From Bremerella volcania (GTDB lineage: Bacteria > Planctomycetota > Planctomycetia > Pirellulales > Pirellulaceae): DNA of 64,000 bases. Under the pieces are notes generated by a model, which saw nothing but the letters and a program-made list of their open reading frames with translations, had not been told where the DNA came from and searched no databases. The stretch covers positions 5,084,001 to 5,148,000 of the forward strand of contig NZ_CP036289.1 in the NCBI RefSeq assembly GCF_007748115.1, written 5' to 3'. Shown here piece after piece: positions 38,567-47,066 of the stretch (within the stretch, counting starts at the first letter, position 1; each line of letters begins with the position of its first letter). The translations under genes and the position numbers were made by a program.

Positions 38567-38956
38567 TTAGCTATCGGTCGCAGCCGGATAGACGCCATTT
38601 TCGTCGTGAACTTCATTGCCTACCACAGGTGGATTGAACACGCATACCATGCGGGTATCGACGTGGGCAGTCAGCAAGTGTTTGTCGTTCTTATCCAGGG
38701 CATAAACGGTGCCTGGCTTGATCTCGAACTTCTCGCCGCTGGGCACCAGTTCGACGGTCGCATGCCCTTCGATGCAGTAGACCGCTTCGAGATGGTTCTG
38801 GTAGTGAATCGGGGTCGTGGTCCCTTCTCGTAAGATCGTGTCATGCAGCGAAAACCCCATCTTGTCGCCGGCCAATAGAAGACGACGGCTATTCCAGTTC
38901 CCCCCTTCAACGTCTCGCTCCGTCCCTTTGATCTCGTCTAAGCTACGTACCAGCAT
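38567..38956 (-). CDS. ectC: L-ectoine synthase EctC
   Basis: Cyclises N-gamma-acetyl-2,4-diaminobutyrate to ectoine. The 129-residue cupin has the family N-terminus MLVRSLDEIKGTERDVEGGNWNSRRLLLAGDKMGFSLHDT and the metal-site block HYQNHLEAVYCIEGHATVEL. FNPPVVGNEVHDENGVYP completes the signature. Length is normal. It lies 190 bp after ectB, with a perfect hairpin between. Confidence 0.96.
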   Translation of the reverse strand: MLVRSLDEIKGTERDVEGGNWNSRRLLLAGDKMGFSLHDTILREGTTTPIHYQNHLEAVYCIEGHATVELVPSGEKFEIKPGTVYALDKNDKHLLTAHVDTRMVCVFNPPVVGNEVHDENGVYPAATDS

Positions 38957-39006
38957 GTTGGATATTCTCCTATGTCTATGATGAATTGGATGTTGTTTTA
39001 TATCAT

Positions 39007-39040
39007 GAGTGGCCCAGAAAGAAATTTCTCTGGGCCACTC
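39007..39040. other. Perfect 12-bp stem-loop between ectB and ectC
   Basis: GAGTGGCCCAGA pairs with TCTGGGCCACTC around a 10-base loop. It lies in the 190-bp ectB-ectC gap. No T run follows it on the minus strand, so it is not a normal terminator for the ect mRNA. A processing or stabilising structure, or partial attenuation, fits its position. Confidence 0.65.
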
Positions 39041-39146
39041 GTAAAGGCCACTAAAAAAACAGGGGGCACTCTACGCTTGCAGAGGCCCCCGGGCTGGTTT
39101 CTTCCGGTGTACCATCTCAGCTTGGATGATACGATCGGGGTGACGG

Positions 39147-40427
39147 TTATGGCTTCGCCGAGACAATTGTCTTGGTCTTAACTTCCGCCTTCAGGTTCTC
39201 GTGGATCGCTTCGGTGATGATCCGCAGACCTTCCTTCAGCGCGTCGTACTCGATGGTCAGTGGCGGCAGAACCTTCAACACTTCATCGTTCGGTCCGGCC
39301 GTTTCGACGATCAAGCCGCGACCGAAGGCCGACTTCGAGATTTTGCCGGCCAAGGAAGTATCGGGGAACTCGATACCCTGAATCATCCCGCGACCACGGA
39401 CGCTACCGTCGTAGCGGTCGGCCATTTCCAGGAACGCATCCTTGATGATGCGGGCCTTTTCGTGGACTTCCTTCGACAGACGATCGTCACGCCAGTACGT
39501 TTCGATGGCGGTGGCCGCAGTGACGAACGCCGGGTTATGGCCACGGAACGTACCATTGTGTTCGCCTGGCTTGAAGGCGTCGAACTCGGGCTTCATCAGC
39601 GCCACCGAAAGTGGCAGACCATAACCAGAGAACGACTTCGACAAACAGATGATGTCTGGTTCGATCCCGGCGAATTCAAAGCTGAAGAATGGGCCCGTAC
39701 GGCCACAACCGACCTGAATATCATCCAGGATCAGCAGGGCACCAGACGCCTTGGCTAGTTCGGCAATCCGTCTCAGCCATTCCTTCGAGGCAACGTTGAC
39801 GCCGCCTTCGGCCTGAACCGTTTCCAGGATGAACGCCGCCGGTTTGTCAATACCGCTGGAGTTGTCTTCCAGGTAGTTTTCGATCATCGCGATCGTATCG
39901 GTCTCGGCGTCGAAGTAGTCGCAGAACGGCATGTGCGTCGTATCGTGCAGCGAAACGCCAGCACCAGCCCGCTTGCCACTGTTCCCGGTGATCGCCAGCG
40001 AACCAAGCGTCATGCCATGGAAACCGTTGGTGAACGAGATGACGTTGCGACGGCCGGTGACCTTACGTGCCAGTTTCAACGCGCTTTCGACGGCGTTGGT
40101 TCCCGTGGGGCCGGGGAACATCACCTTGTATTCCATTGAACGCGGGGCGAATAGAACATCCTGCATCGATTGCAGCAGACGTTTCTTGGCGACCGTCGTC
40201 ATGTCCAGCGCGTGCGTAATGCCGTCGCCGGAGATATAGTCAAGCAGCGCGCTCTTCAGGGTGTCGTTGTTGTGGCCGTAGTTCAACGAGCCGGCACCTG
40301 CGAAGAAGTCGATGTACGCCTTGCCGTGTTCATCGATGATCAAGTGATCCTTTGCCGTCTTGAACGTCACAGGGAACGAACGGCAGTAACTACGGACGTT
40401 AGATTCCATTCGGTCAATAATATTCAT
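39147..40427 (-). CDS. ectB: Diaminobutyrate-2-oxoglutarate transaminase EctB
   Basis: PLP aminotransferase that makes 2,4-diaminobutyrate from aspartate semialdehyde. The 426-residue protein is class III. VRSYCRSFPVTFKTAKDH and FFAGAGSLNYGHNN mark the N-terminus, MFPGPTGTNAVESALKLARK and NGFHGMTLGSLA the fold, DDIQVGCGRTG and LSKSFSGYG the PLP Lys region. The ATG at 40427 overlaps the ectA stop (ATGA), the tightest translational coupling in this operon. Confidence 0.96.
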   Translation of the reverse strand: MNIIDRMESNVRSYCRSFPVTFKTAKDHLIIDEHGKAYIDFFAGAGSLNYGHNNDTLKSALLDYISGDGITHALDMTTVAKKRLLQSMQDVLFAPRSMEYKVMFPGPTGTNAVESALKLARKVTGRRNVISFTNGFHGMTLGSLAITGNSGKRAGAGVSLHDTTHMPFCDYFDAETDTIAMIENYLEDNSSGIDKPAAFILETVQAEGGVNVASKEWLRRIAELAKASGALLILDDIQVGCGRTGPFFSFEFAGIEPDIICLSKSFSGYGLPLSVALMKPEFDAFKPGEHNGTFRGHNPAFVTAATAIETYWRDDRLSKEVHEKARIIKDAFLEMADRYDGSVRGRGMIQGIEFPDTSLAGKISKSAFGRGLIVETAGPNDEVLKVLPPLTIEYDALKEGLRIITEAIHENLKAEVKTKTIVSAKP

Positions 40428-40918
40428 GATCTCTCTCGGTTGGGGCCAATTGGGCCGACCCGGCAAAGTTCTTCCGGGTCATGGGCAAAAGTTCCGAAGT
40501 GTTCCGCTAAGAAATAAGGCGTGAACCCTATCTCCGCATGCATAGAGCGTGCCAGGGCATCAAAGAGTCGGCGAGAGGGCTGGTTGTCAGGCGTAATCGT
40601 CGCCTCGACCCACTCGAGCTTCTCACCGGGAAATTGAGCTATCAGTGCTTCTAACATTCGTCTGGCAAGTCCCTGACGTCGCGCTTCCGGTGCGACAACC
40701 ACCTGCCATACGAATAACGAAGTTGGCCGTGTTGGTGGGGTGTAGCCGGTGACGAAGCCAACGATCAAACCATCGAGTTCCGCGACGACACATGTGTCGG
40801 CGAAATCTTGACACAACAGCAGATAGAGGTAGCACGAGTTGTCGTCTATCTCTTCGCTGTTGGCGACCAACTGACGAAGCTGCGCGCCATCTTCGACGCG
40901 AGGTTTCCGGATATTCAT
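40424..40918 (-). CDS. ectA: L-2,4-diaminobutyrate gamma-acetyltransferase EctA
   Basis: GNAT acetyltransferase giving N-gamma-acetyl-diaminobutyrate. The 164 residues include DDNSCYLYLLLCQDFADTCVVAELDGLIVGFVTGY and the acetyl-CoA loop VVVAPEARRQGLARRML, then ITPDNQPSRRLFDALAR. An AGGAGGT site lies about 11 bases before the ATG. First gene of the ectABCD operon, divergent from ehuB. Confidence 0.95.
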   Translation of the reverse strand: MNIRKPRVEDGAQLRQLVANSEEIDDNSCYLYLLLCQDFADTCVVAELDGLIVGFVTGYTPPTRPTSLFVWQVVVAPEARRQGLARRMLEALIAQFPGEKLEWVEATITPDNQPSRRLFDALARSMHAEIGFTPYFLAEHFGTFAHDPEELCRVGPIGPNRERS

Positions 40919-41015
40919 CCGGGCTGATTACCTCCTCTAGAGTCCTCTCACTCGCGTTCCTCAGATCGACACAACCTCAGGAATTACCCGGTCTTTCGGA
41001 TTCGCGAAAATTACT

Positions 41016-41032
41016 GCAGCAATGGTTGCTGC
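41016..41032. promoter_or_regulatory. Palindrome in the ectA/ehuB divergent region
   Basis: GCAGCAA-TGG-TTGCTGC is a perfect 7-bp inverted repeat with a 3-base centre. On the plus strand its TTGCTG half falls 17 bases before TAAAAT (41049-41054), a possible ehuB promoter; on the minus strand it falls between TTGCGG and TAATTT. This is the best candidate in the region for a shared regulator site. Confidence 0.45.
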
Positions 41033-41128
41033 CGCAACTAATTAGCTTTAAAATTTAGCACATCTAACCTCGAAGATCAATGTGCAAACAACTGCTTTCG
41101 CGGAGAACACCACGAAGACACAACATCC

Positions 41129-42067
41129 ATGCACATCAATAGTTACGAAATACACCAAATAATGTTCGATGAAAATAAGTCGGAGATTTCGCTAACCGGA
41201 GTATTAGCACTGCTAATACTATCAGCAGGCATGGGCGTAATTTTTTGGCAGGCCAATCGCCCTAATACCAGTGGAGAGACAACCTTAGCGAGAATCCAAA
41301 AGGCTGGCACCGTCCGCATTGGGTTCGCCAATGAGGCCCCCTACGGCTACCTCGATACTTCCACCGGAAAAGTCACCGGCGAAGCCCCTGAAATCGCGAA
41401 AGCGATCCTCAAGCGAATGGGCATCGATCACGTCCAACCCATCGTGGCCGACTTCGGCTCACTCATTCCTGGGCTGAAAGCCAAGCGATTCGACATCATT
41501 GCGGCCGGCATGTACATCACGCCTCAAAGGGCCAAGGAGATTTCGTTCTCGAATCCTTCCTACGCAATCGGCGAGTCGTTCATCGTCAAAGCTGGCAATC
41601 CGCTCCAATTGCACGGATATGAAGACGTACGTAATAACCCCGACGTCAAACTTGGCGTGATGGGTGGCAGCGTCGAGCAAGGATACGCCCGCGACATGGG
41701 AGTCGACGACAGCCAGGTGCTGGTTTTCTCTGACTACAACAGCGCGATCCTGGGACTCAAAGGGGGCCAGATCGATGCGGTCGCGGCGACCGACCTGACG
41801 GTCAACGATCTGCTGCAGAAGCAAGCCAGCGATGAAATTGAGAAAGCAAAAGACTTTCACGATCCGATCATCAATGGCCAGACGATTCGCGGTTATGGGG
41901 CGTTTGGCTTTCGCCAGGAAGACGTCGCCCTTCGCCAGCGGTTCAACGAAGAACTCGCCAAGTTCATTGGTTCGCCCGAACACTTGCAGTTGGTCGAGAA
42001 GTTTGGCTTCGATGAGTCGACCCTCCCAGGTAGCGTGACAGCAAAGGAGTTGTCGGAAGCACCGTGA
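41129..42067 (+). CDS. ehuB: Ectoine/hydroxyectoine ABC transporter substrate-binding protein EhuB
   Basis: The 312-residue solute-binding protein (SBP_bac_3 type) belongs to the EhuBCDA importer. An N-terminal hydrophobic anchor (ISLTGVLALLILSAGMGVIFW) is followed by LARIQKAGTVRIGFANEAPYGYLDTSTGKVTGEAPEIAKAIL, FDIIAAGMYITPQRAKEISFSNPSYAIGESF, and GVMGGSVEQGYARDMGV. The anchor without a lipobox suggests membrane tethering rather than a free periplasmic form. An ATG 33 bases later (41162) is an alternative start. Confidence 0.88.
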   Translation: MHINSYEIHQIMFDENKSEISLTGVLALLILSAGMGVIFWQANRPNTSGETTLARIQKAGTVRIGFANEAPYGYLDTSTGKVTGEAPEIAKAILKRMGIDHVQPIVADFGSLIPGLKAKRFDIIAAGMYITPQRAKEISFSNPSYAIGESFIVKAGNPLQLHGYEDVRNNPDVKLGVMGGSVEQGYARDMGVDDSQVLVFSDYNSAILGLKGGQIDAVAATDLTVNDLLQKQASDEIEKAKDFHDPIINGQTIRGYGAFGFRQEDVALRQRFNEELAKFIGSPEHLQLVEKFGFDESTLPGSVTAKELSEAP

Positions 42068-42738
42068 GTAACCTCCCTCCTCCTCTGGATCTGCTCCCCT
42101 TCCTACTCGAAGGGCTCTGGATCACCGTCATCATTACGCTCGGCGGCTGTGCCGTGGCGATTGGCATGTCGGTGCTGTTTGGCGTGTGGAGCAAATCGAC
42201 CGATCCGATTTTGCGTTGGCTGAGCGCGATCTACATCACCGTGTTCCGCGGTGCCAGTGCGTTGATCCTCTTGTACTGGTTCTATTTCGCGATGCCGGAA
42301 CTGACCAACATTCGACTCGATGCCATCACCACCGGCATCTTAGTGCTGGGAGCCAACGTGGGTGCCTACGGCGCCGAGGTCGTCCGGGCAAGTCTCGAAG
42401 CGATCCCGAAAGGTCAATATCAGGCCGCCGCGGCATTGAACCTCAGCCGCTGGCAGACGATGCGCTACGTCATTTTCCCGCAAGCGATCCTCAGCATGAT
42501 TCCTCCGTTTGGTAACCTCATGATCGAACTGCTGAAAGGAACGGCCCTCGTCTCGACGATCACCGTGGCCGACCTTACCTTGCAAGGCAAGTTCCTCCGC
42601 GACGATACGCATCGCTCGTTCGAGATCTTCGGGCTGCTGCTGGTGATCTACTTCCTTCTGTCGATGACGATCACCGGCGTATTCCGGCTGCTGGAGCATC
42701 GTCACTCCCAAGGCCGCGATTACGGAGGAGGGAACTAA
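42064..42738 (+). CDS. ehuC: Ectoine/hydroxyectoine ABC transporter permease EhuC
   Basis: Inner-membrane permease of the polar-amino-acid type, 224 residues with about five TM helices. The BPD motif region is GAEVVRASLEAIPKGQYQAAAALNLSRWQTMRYVIFPQAILSMIPPFGN. The GTG start at 42064 shares bases with the ehuB stop (GTGA). Function is assigned by position in ehuBCDA and by the adjacent ect genes. Confidence 0.88.
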   Translation: MSNLPPPLDLLPFLLEGLWITVIITLGGCAVAIGMSVLFGVWSKSTDPILRWLSAIYITVFRGASALILLYWFYFAMPELTNIRLDAITTGILVLGANVGAYGAEVVRASLEAIPKGQYQAAAALNLSRWQTMRYVIFPQAILSMIPPFGNLMIELLKGTALVSTITVADLTLQGKFLRDDTHRSFEIFGLLLVIYFLLSMTITGVFRLLEHRHSQGRDYGGGN

Positions 42739-42740
42739 CG

Positions 42741-43400
42741 ATGTGGAAGTGGGACGTCGTCTGGCAAGTGATGCCGGACATCCTGAATGGCCTGGTCGTC
42801 ACGCTTGAAGCGGTCGCCGGCGGTATGGTGTTGGCGCTGCTGCTGGGACTTCTCTGGGCGGTCATGCGTCGCTCGAAGTCGCACTACATCAGTTGGCCGG
42901 CCTGGGGCGTGGTGGAATTCGTTCGCAGTACGCCGCTGCTGGTGCAGTTGTTTTTCGTGTACTACGTGATGATCGATATCGTTGGCCGCGGCTTCTCGCC
43001 GCTGATGACAGGCATATTGGTTCTCGGGGTGCATTACAGCTGCTACACGGCAGAAGTCTACCGGGCAGGTCTCGACGGGATTGCCCGCGGCCAATGGAAT
43101 GCGGCCAAAGCGCTGAACCTGACTCCTTATCAAACGTACCGCTACGTGATCCTTCCCCAAGCGATTCCGCCCATCCTGCCGAACTTGGGCAATTACCTGA
43201 TCGCGATGCTCAAAGAGGCCCCGCTTCTGTCGACGATCACGGTCCTGGAAATCTTGAACGAAGCGAAGATCTTCGGCAACGAACACTACCGATACCTCGA
43301 ACCCCTGACGATCGTGGGTGTGCTGTTTATCCTGCTCAGCCTGTTGGCTGGCTTGTCGGTTGAATGGCTACGCAAACGCACCGCGGCAATGACCTCATGA
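42741..43400 (+). CDS. ehuD: Ectoine/hydroxyectoine ABC transporter permease EhuD
   Basis: Second permease of the importer, 219 residues. The EAA loop is [68 protein letters not shown] is the family's TM segment. GGAGGAGGG lies about 8 bases before the ATG. It follows ehuC after 2 bases and overlaps ehuA by ATGA. Confidence 0.88.
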   Translation: MWKWDVVWQVMPDILNGLVVTLEAVAGGMVLALLLGLLWAVMRRSKSHYISWPAWGVVEFVRSTPLLVQLFFVYYVMIDIVGRGFSPLMTGILVLGVHYSCYTAEVYRAGLDGIARGQWNAAKALNLTPYQTYRYVILPQAIPPILPNLGNYLIAMLKEAPLLSTITVLEILNEAKIFGNEHYRYLEPLTIVGVLFILLSLLAGLSVEWLRKRTAAMTS

Positions 43401-44176
43401 GTGAAACGACACCCCAACTTCAAGTTCGTGACCTTCAAAAAACCTACGGCATCAACCAGGTGCTGCGTGGCCTGAACATCGACATTCAGTCTGGCGAAAA
43501 GATCGCGATCATCGGTCCCAGTGGTTCCGGCAAAAGCACCCTGCTGCGCATCCTGATGACGCTGGAAGCCCCGAACGGTGGAAGCGTCAAAGTCGATGGC
43601 GAGTCGGTCTGGACGATGAACTTCAACGGCCAAGAGAAAAAGGCCAACGAAGCCCACATGCATCGTATGCGGTCGAAGCTGGGGATGGTGTTTCAACACT
43701 TCTTCCTCTTTCCGCATCTTTCCGTACGTCAGAACTTAACGTTGGCACCGAAACTGGTCAGTAACGTCTCAGGCTCCGTTGCCGACCAGATGGCAATGGA
43801 CTTGCTGAAGATGGTCGGCATGGACGGCAAAGCCGATGCCTTCCCGGCGCAGCTCTCTGGCGGGCAGAAGCAGCGCGTCGCGATTGCCCGGGCCTTGGCG
43901 ATGCAACCGGAAATCATGCTGTTTGACGAGGTCACCTCGGCACTCGACCCGGAACTGGTCCACGAAGTGTTGAACGTCCTCCGCAAGCTGGCCGAGAAGT
44001 CCGACATGACGATGCTGCTGGTAACGCACGAGATGAACTTTGCCCGCGAGATCGCCGACCGTGTTCTGTTTTTCGACAGCGGAGTAATCCTCGAAGAAGG
44101 TCCGCCAAGCGAGATCTTCACCGAGCCCAAACAGCAACGCACCCAAGAATTCCTCAAGACTGTTTTAGAAGCCTAG
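43397..44176 (+). CDS. ehuA: Ectoine/hydroxyectoine ABC transporter ATP-binding protein EhuA
   Basis: ATPase of the importer, 259 residues from the ATG at 43397 that overlaps the ehuD stop. Walker A is GPSGSGKST, the Q-loop [13 protein letters not shown], the ABC signature [15 protein letters not shown], Walker [15 protein letters not shown], and the switch His is in LLVTHEM. Walker B ends DE as usual for the family. A QHFFLF variation replaces the common QxFNLF. Confidence 0.9.
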   Translation: MSETTPQLQVRDLQKTYGINQVLRGLNIDIQSGEKIAIIGPSGSGKSTLLRILMTLEAPNGGSVKVDGESVWTMNFNGQEKKANEAHMHRMRSKLGMVFQHFFLFPHLSVRQNLTLAPKLVSNVSGSVADQMAMDLLKMVGMDGKADAFPAQLSGGQKQRVAIARALAMQPEIMLFDEVTSALDPELVHEVLNVLRKLAEKSDMTMLLVTHEMNFAREIADRVLFFDSGVILEEGPPSEIFTEPKQQRTQEFLKTVLEA

Positions 44177-44183
44177 CCCCACG

Positions 44184-44807
44184 ATGCTTAGCCAAGAGCT
44201 GATTGACTCGACGACGTTACTTCTTGTTCTGCTGAATCCTTTCCTGTTATGCATCTACCTGTTAGACCTGATCCAGGGGCTGGATACCAACGGCTTCGCG
44301 CGAACGATGGTTCGGGCAGGGCTGATGAGTGCGGCCATCTACTTCGGCTTCGCGGTCGTCGGTGACACGGTCTTCACGACGATCTTCAAGGTCCGCTACG
44401 AATCGTTCCTGCTATTCGGCGGCATCGTCTTTTTGTTGGTCTCGGTTCGCCTGGTGATGAACGGCAGCAGCGCGATGAAAGGACTGCGCGGCGAAGAACC
44501 GCACGGTGCCGAAGGAACGGCCTTACCCTTCATGCTCGGGCCTGGCACCATCAGCGCCTCGATCGTGACCGGGGCGAAGGTCAGCATTCCGGAAGCCGCC
44601 GGAGCGATCGCGTTCTCGGTCTTCGTTTGCGTCGTCTCGATCATCATCCTGAAGTGGATCCACGACATCATTCGCAAGCGTCACGAAAAGATCATGGAGC
44701 GCTACCTCGACACGATCGGCCGAATCATGGCCCTGCTGACCGGGACGATCGCCGTGGATATGATCCTCAACGGGCTGGGCCGATGGCTGGGAACTGGGGC
44801 GAGTTAG
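44184..44807 (+). CDS. MarC family (UPF0056) membrane protein
   Basis: The 207-residue integral membrane protein has about six TM helices. LLLVLLNPFLLCIYLLDLIQGL, FMLGPGTISASIVTGA and MALLTGTIAVDMILNGL match the MarC/UPF0056 family, whose transport role is unclear. It begins 7 bases after ehuA, so it likely belongs to the ehu operon. Its stop overlaps the stop of the convergent ParE-like toxin by 4 bases. A link to ectoine handling is inferred from position only. Confidence 0.85.
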   Translation: MLSQELIDSTTLLLVLLNPFLLCIYLLDLIQGLDTNGFARTMVRAGLMSAAIYFGFAVVGDTVFTTIFKVRYESFLLFGGIVFLLVSVRLVMNGSSAMKGLRGEEPHGAEGTALPFMLGPGTISASIVTGAKVSIPEAAGAIAFSVFVCVVSIIILKWIHDIIRKRHEKIMERYLDTIGRIMALLTGTIAVDMILNGLGRWLGTGAS

Positions 44808-45097
44808 AGTGTGCTGGGCAAATGGCGAGAGCCATCAACTACGCGCATGATTTGAGTTTCATTGTAGGTCGCTTGATAAAAGATGAGCCAGTGTTTGTAG
44901 CGAACATACAGCCACCGTTCAGGGGCTTCGGGGTGGACATGTCCTGGCAGTTTCTTCGAGATATGGCTTTCCGCGTATTCTACGATCTCGTCATAGATAC
45001 GATCGGCTCGTTCCATACGCCGATCAATTACCGCAATGTGAAAGAGAATATCCGCCAGGTCATCCTGTGCCGAATAAGTCCAGTCTATTTTCGGCAC
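44804..45097 (-). CDS. ParE/RelE-type toxin
   Basis: A 97-residue protein, MPKIDWTYSAQDDLADILFHIAVIDRRMERADRIYDEIVEYAESHISK...GHVHPEAPERWLYVRYKHWLIFYQATYNETQIMRVVDGSRHLPS. The order of helices and the ending WLIFYQ...I-RVVDGSRHLP are those of ParE-fold toxins, which poison gyrase. Start GTG 45097. It lies 41 bases after the antitoxin gene. Confidence 0.8.
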   Translation of the reverse strand: MPKIDWTYSAQDDLADILFHIAVIDRRMERADRIYDEIVEYAESHISKKLPGHVHPEAPERWLYVRYKHWLIFYQATYNETQIMRVVDGSRHLPSTL

Positions 45098-45138
45098 TAT
45101 TCAGTGATTCCTTCTTTCTTCAAACGCTCACGTACGCG

Positions 45139-45351
45139 TTATAAGACCTCATCGATTGGTCGCGCCTCGCCACATTCCGCCTCTTCGATCGCCCTTTGGT
45201 GACGCTCGTGCCACTGGCGGAGTTTCTCTTCTTCCAGCTGATCCAACGCATCCATCGCGCGGCGCAGCACGTCGACCTCGCTGCTAAATTGACCTTTCGC
45301 AATGCGAGCGGCGATTCGCTCTTGAATATCTGGAGGTATTTGCTGGTTCAT
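45139..45351 (-). CDS. ParD-like antitoxin
   Basis: A 70-residue protein. The ribbon-helix-helix N-terminal half is followed by GQFSSEVDVLRRAMDALDQLEEEKLRQW, the usual ParD pattern, and an acidic tail that would wrap the toxin. It precedes the ParE-like gene in the usual antitoxin-toxin order and would repress their promoter. Confidence 0.75.
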   Translation of the reverse strand: MNQQIPPDIQERIAARIAKGQFSSEVDVLRRAMDALDQLEEEKLRQWHERHQRAIEEAECGEARPIDEVL

Positions 45352-45417
45352 GCTTGAATTCTCGCTCTAACAAATTGGGAAGACAATGAAAATCGCCCTT
45401 CTCAATTAAGACGTGTT

Positions 45418-45831
45418 TCAGTCGACCACACGAAGCGGGAACCGGGCACCTCCGCGCATCTTCTTCGGTTTTCGGCCCTCTTCCAGCTCAACCATAAACT
45501 CCCACTCGAATATGACCAGTTCACGATCGAGCTTGGCGTCGAGGCAAGTAATTGCATAGGCATCCACAAAGGGATATCGCTCGTCGTAGAGGGTGAAGTT
45601 CGTCGAGTCATACGTATCCGACAGATCCTCATCGGTCATGGTATGCCCCTCGAAGTCACTCAACTCTTGTCCTCCACGACACTCAAAGCGGAAGAAGCCG
45701 AACTCCAGTCCATCCCCTTCGGCCTCTAGTAGAAGGTGAGGACTACGTCCTCGATACCACGTCGCGCTCCCTTGCCGCATGACGTACTTCTCGTTCATGA
45801 ACATGATGAAACCAATGCCAGGATCTGACAT
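45418..45831 (-). CDS. Hypothetical protein, family not recognised
   Basis: The 137-residue protein starts MSDPGIGFIMFMNEKYVMRQGSATWYRGRSPHLLLEAEGDGLEFGFFRFEC and ends in a basic patch (EEGRKPKKMRGGARFPLRVVD). It is rich in acidic and aromatic residues and has no signal peptide or TM segment, consistent with a small beta-rich soluble protein. It precedes the ParDE-like genes by 66 bases on the same strand. No function is proposed. Confidence 0.6.
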   Translation of the reverse strand: MSDPGIGFIMFMNEKYVMRQGSATWYRGRSPHLLLEAEGDGLEFGFFRFECRGGQELSDFEGHTMTDEDLSDTYDSTNFTLYDERYPFVDAYAITCLDAKLDRELVIFEWEFMVELEEGRKPKKMRGGARFPLRVVD

Positions 45832-45930
45832 GATCGACCTCCGCCTAAGCCATATGATGGTATTGTCGGATCACATTTTGCCAAACGGGCAAGTCTGGTT
45901 CAACGAAATCGAATCCGACGACGAAGCCAT

Positions 45931-46521
45931 CTACGGGCCCGTTTCCAGCAGCGATCGATAAGGAGCATACGAATAATACTTCGGCCGATCATCCAATCGA
46001 ACATGCAGCCAAGGGATGCCAGCGCCGGCTGTGCTTAGCCAGACCGGCTTCGCGCCGATTCGCTTCTCAAGAACCTCGCCCACCATCTGCCATAGCTCCC
46101 GCTGCTGCTCTGTCGGGGCGTCTCGTGCGAACGCAGCCAGGTGAGGATAGGCATTCGCTTCGGCAATCGGCAATGGCACCACCAAGGTCGCATCGCCGCG
46201 CAAGTTCGCGAAGGTCACGACTTGTTTGTCGCCGTCAAAGTGTTCTTCAAACGCGGACCAGCGGGCCGATCGCCGCAGTTCCAGGCTTTCGACCAATACG
46301 CACTCGAACGGCTGCGTCCAATTGGTGGCCGTCAAACCTGGAAGCTCCCAGCGAAGTGCTTCGTAGGTTGACTTGGCAAGTGTCTCATTAAAGGCCGTTT
46401 GAAACTCAGCATCGCGAGAGAGATTCGCAGCGAATTGTTCAAAACTCAGCGCTGCCCCATCGATGGAAATCCGTAAGCATACGGCCTGTCTCCCCGGGAT
46501 TTCGCGTATATCGGCCTGCAT
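45931..46521 (-). CDS. Conserved hypothetical soluble protein
   Basis: The 196-residue protein ends WLSTAGAGIPWLHVRLDDRPKYYSYAPYRS, a distinctive block that looks family-conserved. The N-terminal half is FAANLSRDAEFQTAFNETLAKSTYEALRWELPGLTATNWTQPFECVLVES. There is no signal peptide or TM helix. I cannot name the family with confidence; it resembles a DUF6940-type protein. It is separated by 99 bases from the hypothetical gene downstream. Confidence 0.65.
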   Translation of the reverse strand: MQADIREIPGRQAVCLRISIDGAALSFEQFAANLSRDAEFQTAFNETLAKSTYEALRWELPGLTATNWTQPFECVLVESLELRRSARWSAFEEHFDGDKQVVTFANLRGDATLVVPLPIAEANAYPHLAAFARDAPTEQQRELWQMVGEVLEKRIGAKPVWLSTAGAGIPWLHVRLDDRPKYYSYAPYRSLLETGP

Positions 46522-46603
46522 GACCCACTCTCTACTTCCTGCTCAATAGAATACTCCAACTGCGTTCATACGATATCGAACGAAACGAATCAAATAATCG
46601 TTG

Positions 46604-46631
46604 TTGACAGACTTCGCCTTCACGCTATATT
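46604..46631 (+). promoter_or_regulatory. Near-consensus sigma-70 promoter of the arsR-like gene
   Basis: TTGACA (46604-46609, perfect -35), a 16-base spacer, then TATATT (46626-46631) as -10. The -10 box overlaps the first base of the palindromic operator. Confidence 0.8.
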
Positions 46632-46646
46632 TAACCATATGGTTAA
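46631..46646. promoter_or_regulatory. Perfect 16-bp palindromic operator (TTAACCATATGGTTAA)
   Basis: A perfect self-complementary 16-mer covering the end of the -10 and the expected +1 region. It is about 29 bases before the GTG of the ArsR-family gene. ArsR proteins bind such palindromes over their own promoters, so autoregulation is expected. Confidence 0.82.
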
Positions 46647-46674
46647 CTATCTGTTTTTCAGAAAGTGAGTTCAG

Positions 46675-47064
46675 GTGGTCCATTCACGAAGTCTACAACT
46701 CGACGAAACGTTTTTCGCACTCTCAGACCCCACCCGTCGTGAGATGCTTTCGCGAATGGCAGGCGGAGAAATGACCGTCGCGGAGCTTGCCGATCCCTTC
46801 GAGATGTCCGCTCCGGCGATCTCCAAACACCTTCGCGTGCTGGAGAAGGCAGGCCTGCTCGAGCAGCAGAAAGACGGACGCATCCGCCGGTGCCGCCTCA
46901 TTGCAGCTCCGCTGAAAGACGCGGCCCAGTGGGTCGAGCAGTACCGCCAGTTCTGGGAAGACCGCCTCGATAGCTTGGATCAATACCTCGCCGAGATTCA
47001 GTCCACCGACACACCCTCGAAGAAATCTAAAACCCAGAAACCCAATAAGAAAAAAAAGTCGTAA
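46675..47064 (+). CDS. ArsR family winged-helix regulator
   Basis: A 129-residue repressor: LDETFFALSDPTRREMLSRMAGGEMTVAELADPFEMSAPAISKHLRVLEKAGLLEQQKDGRIRRCRL is the ArsR HTH and wing. No metal-binding Cys motif is visible, so it is of the SdpR/AHSA1-partner type rather than an arsenic sensor. The tail is Lys-rich. It starts at GTG 46675, and the SRPBCC gene begins 2 bases after its stop. Members of this pairing usually control the downstream SRPBCC gene. Confidence 0.88.
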   Translation: MVHSRSLQLDETFFALSDPTRREMLSRMAGGEMTVAELADPFEMSAPAISKHLRVLEKAGLLEQQKDGRIRRCRLIAAPLKDAAQWVEQYRQFWEDRLDSLDQYLAEIQSTDTPSKKSKTQKPNKKKKS

Positions 47065-47066
47065 CC

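Noticed and set aside
45779-45961. 60-codon plus-strand frame between two minus-strand genes
   Set aside because: Overlaps both neighbours antisense, no supporting ribosome site; most likely chance.
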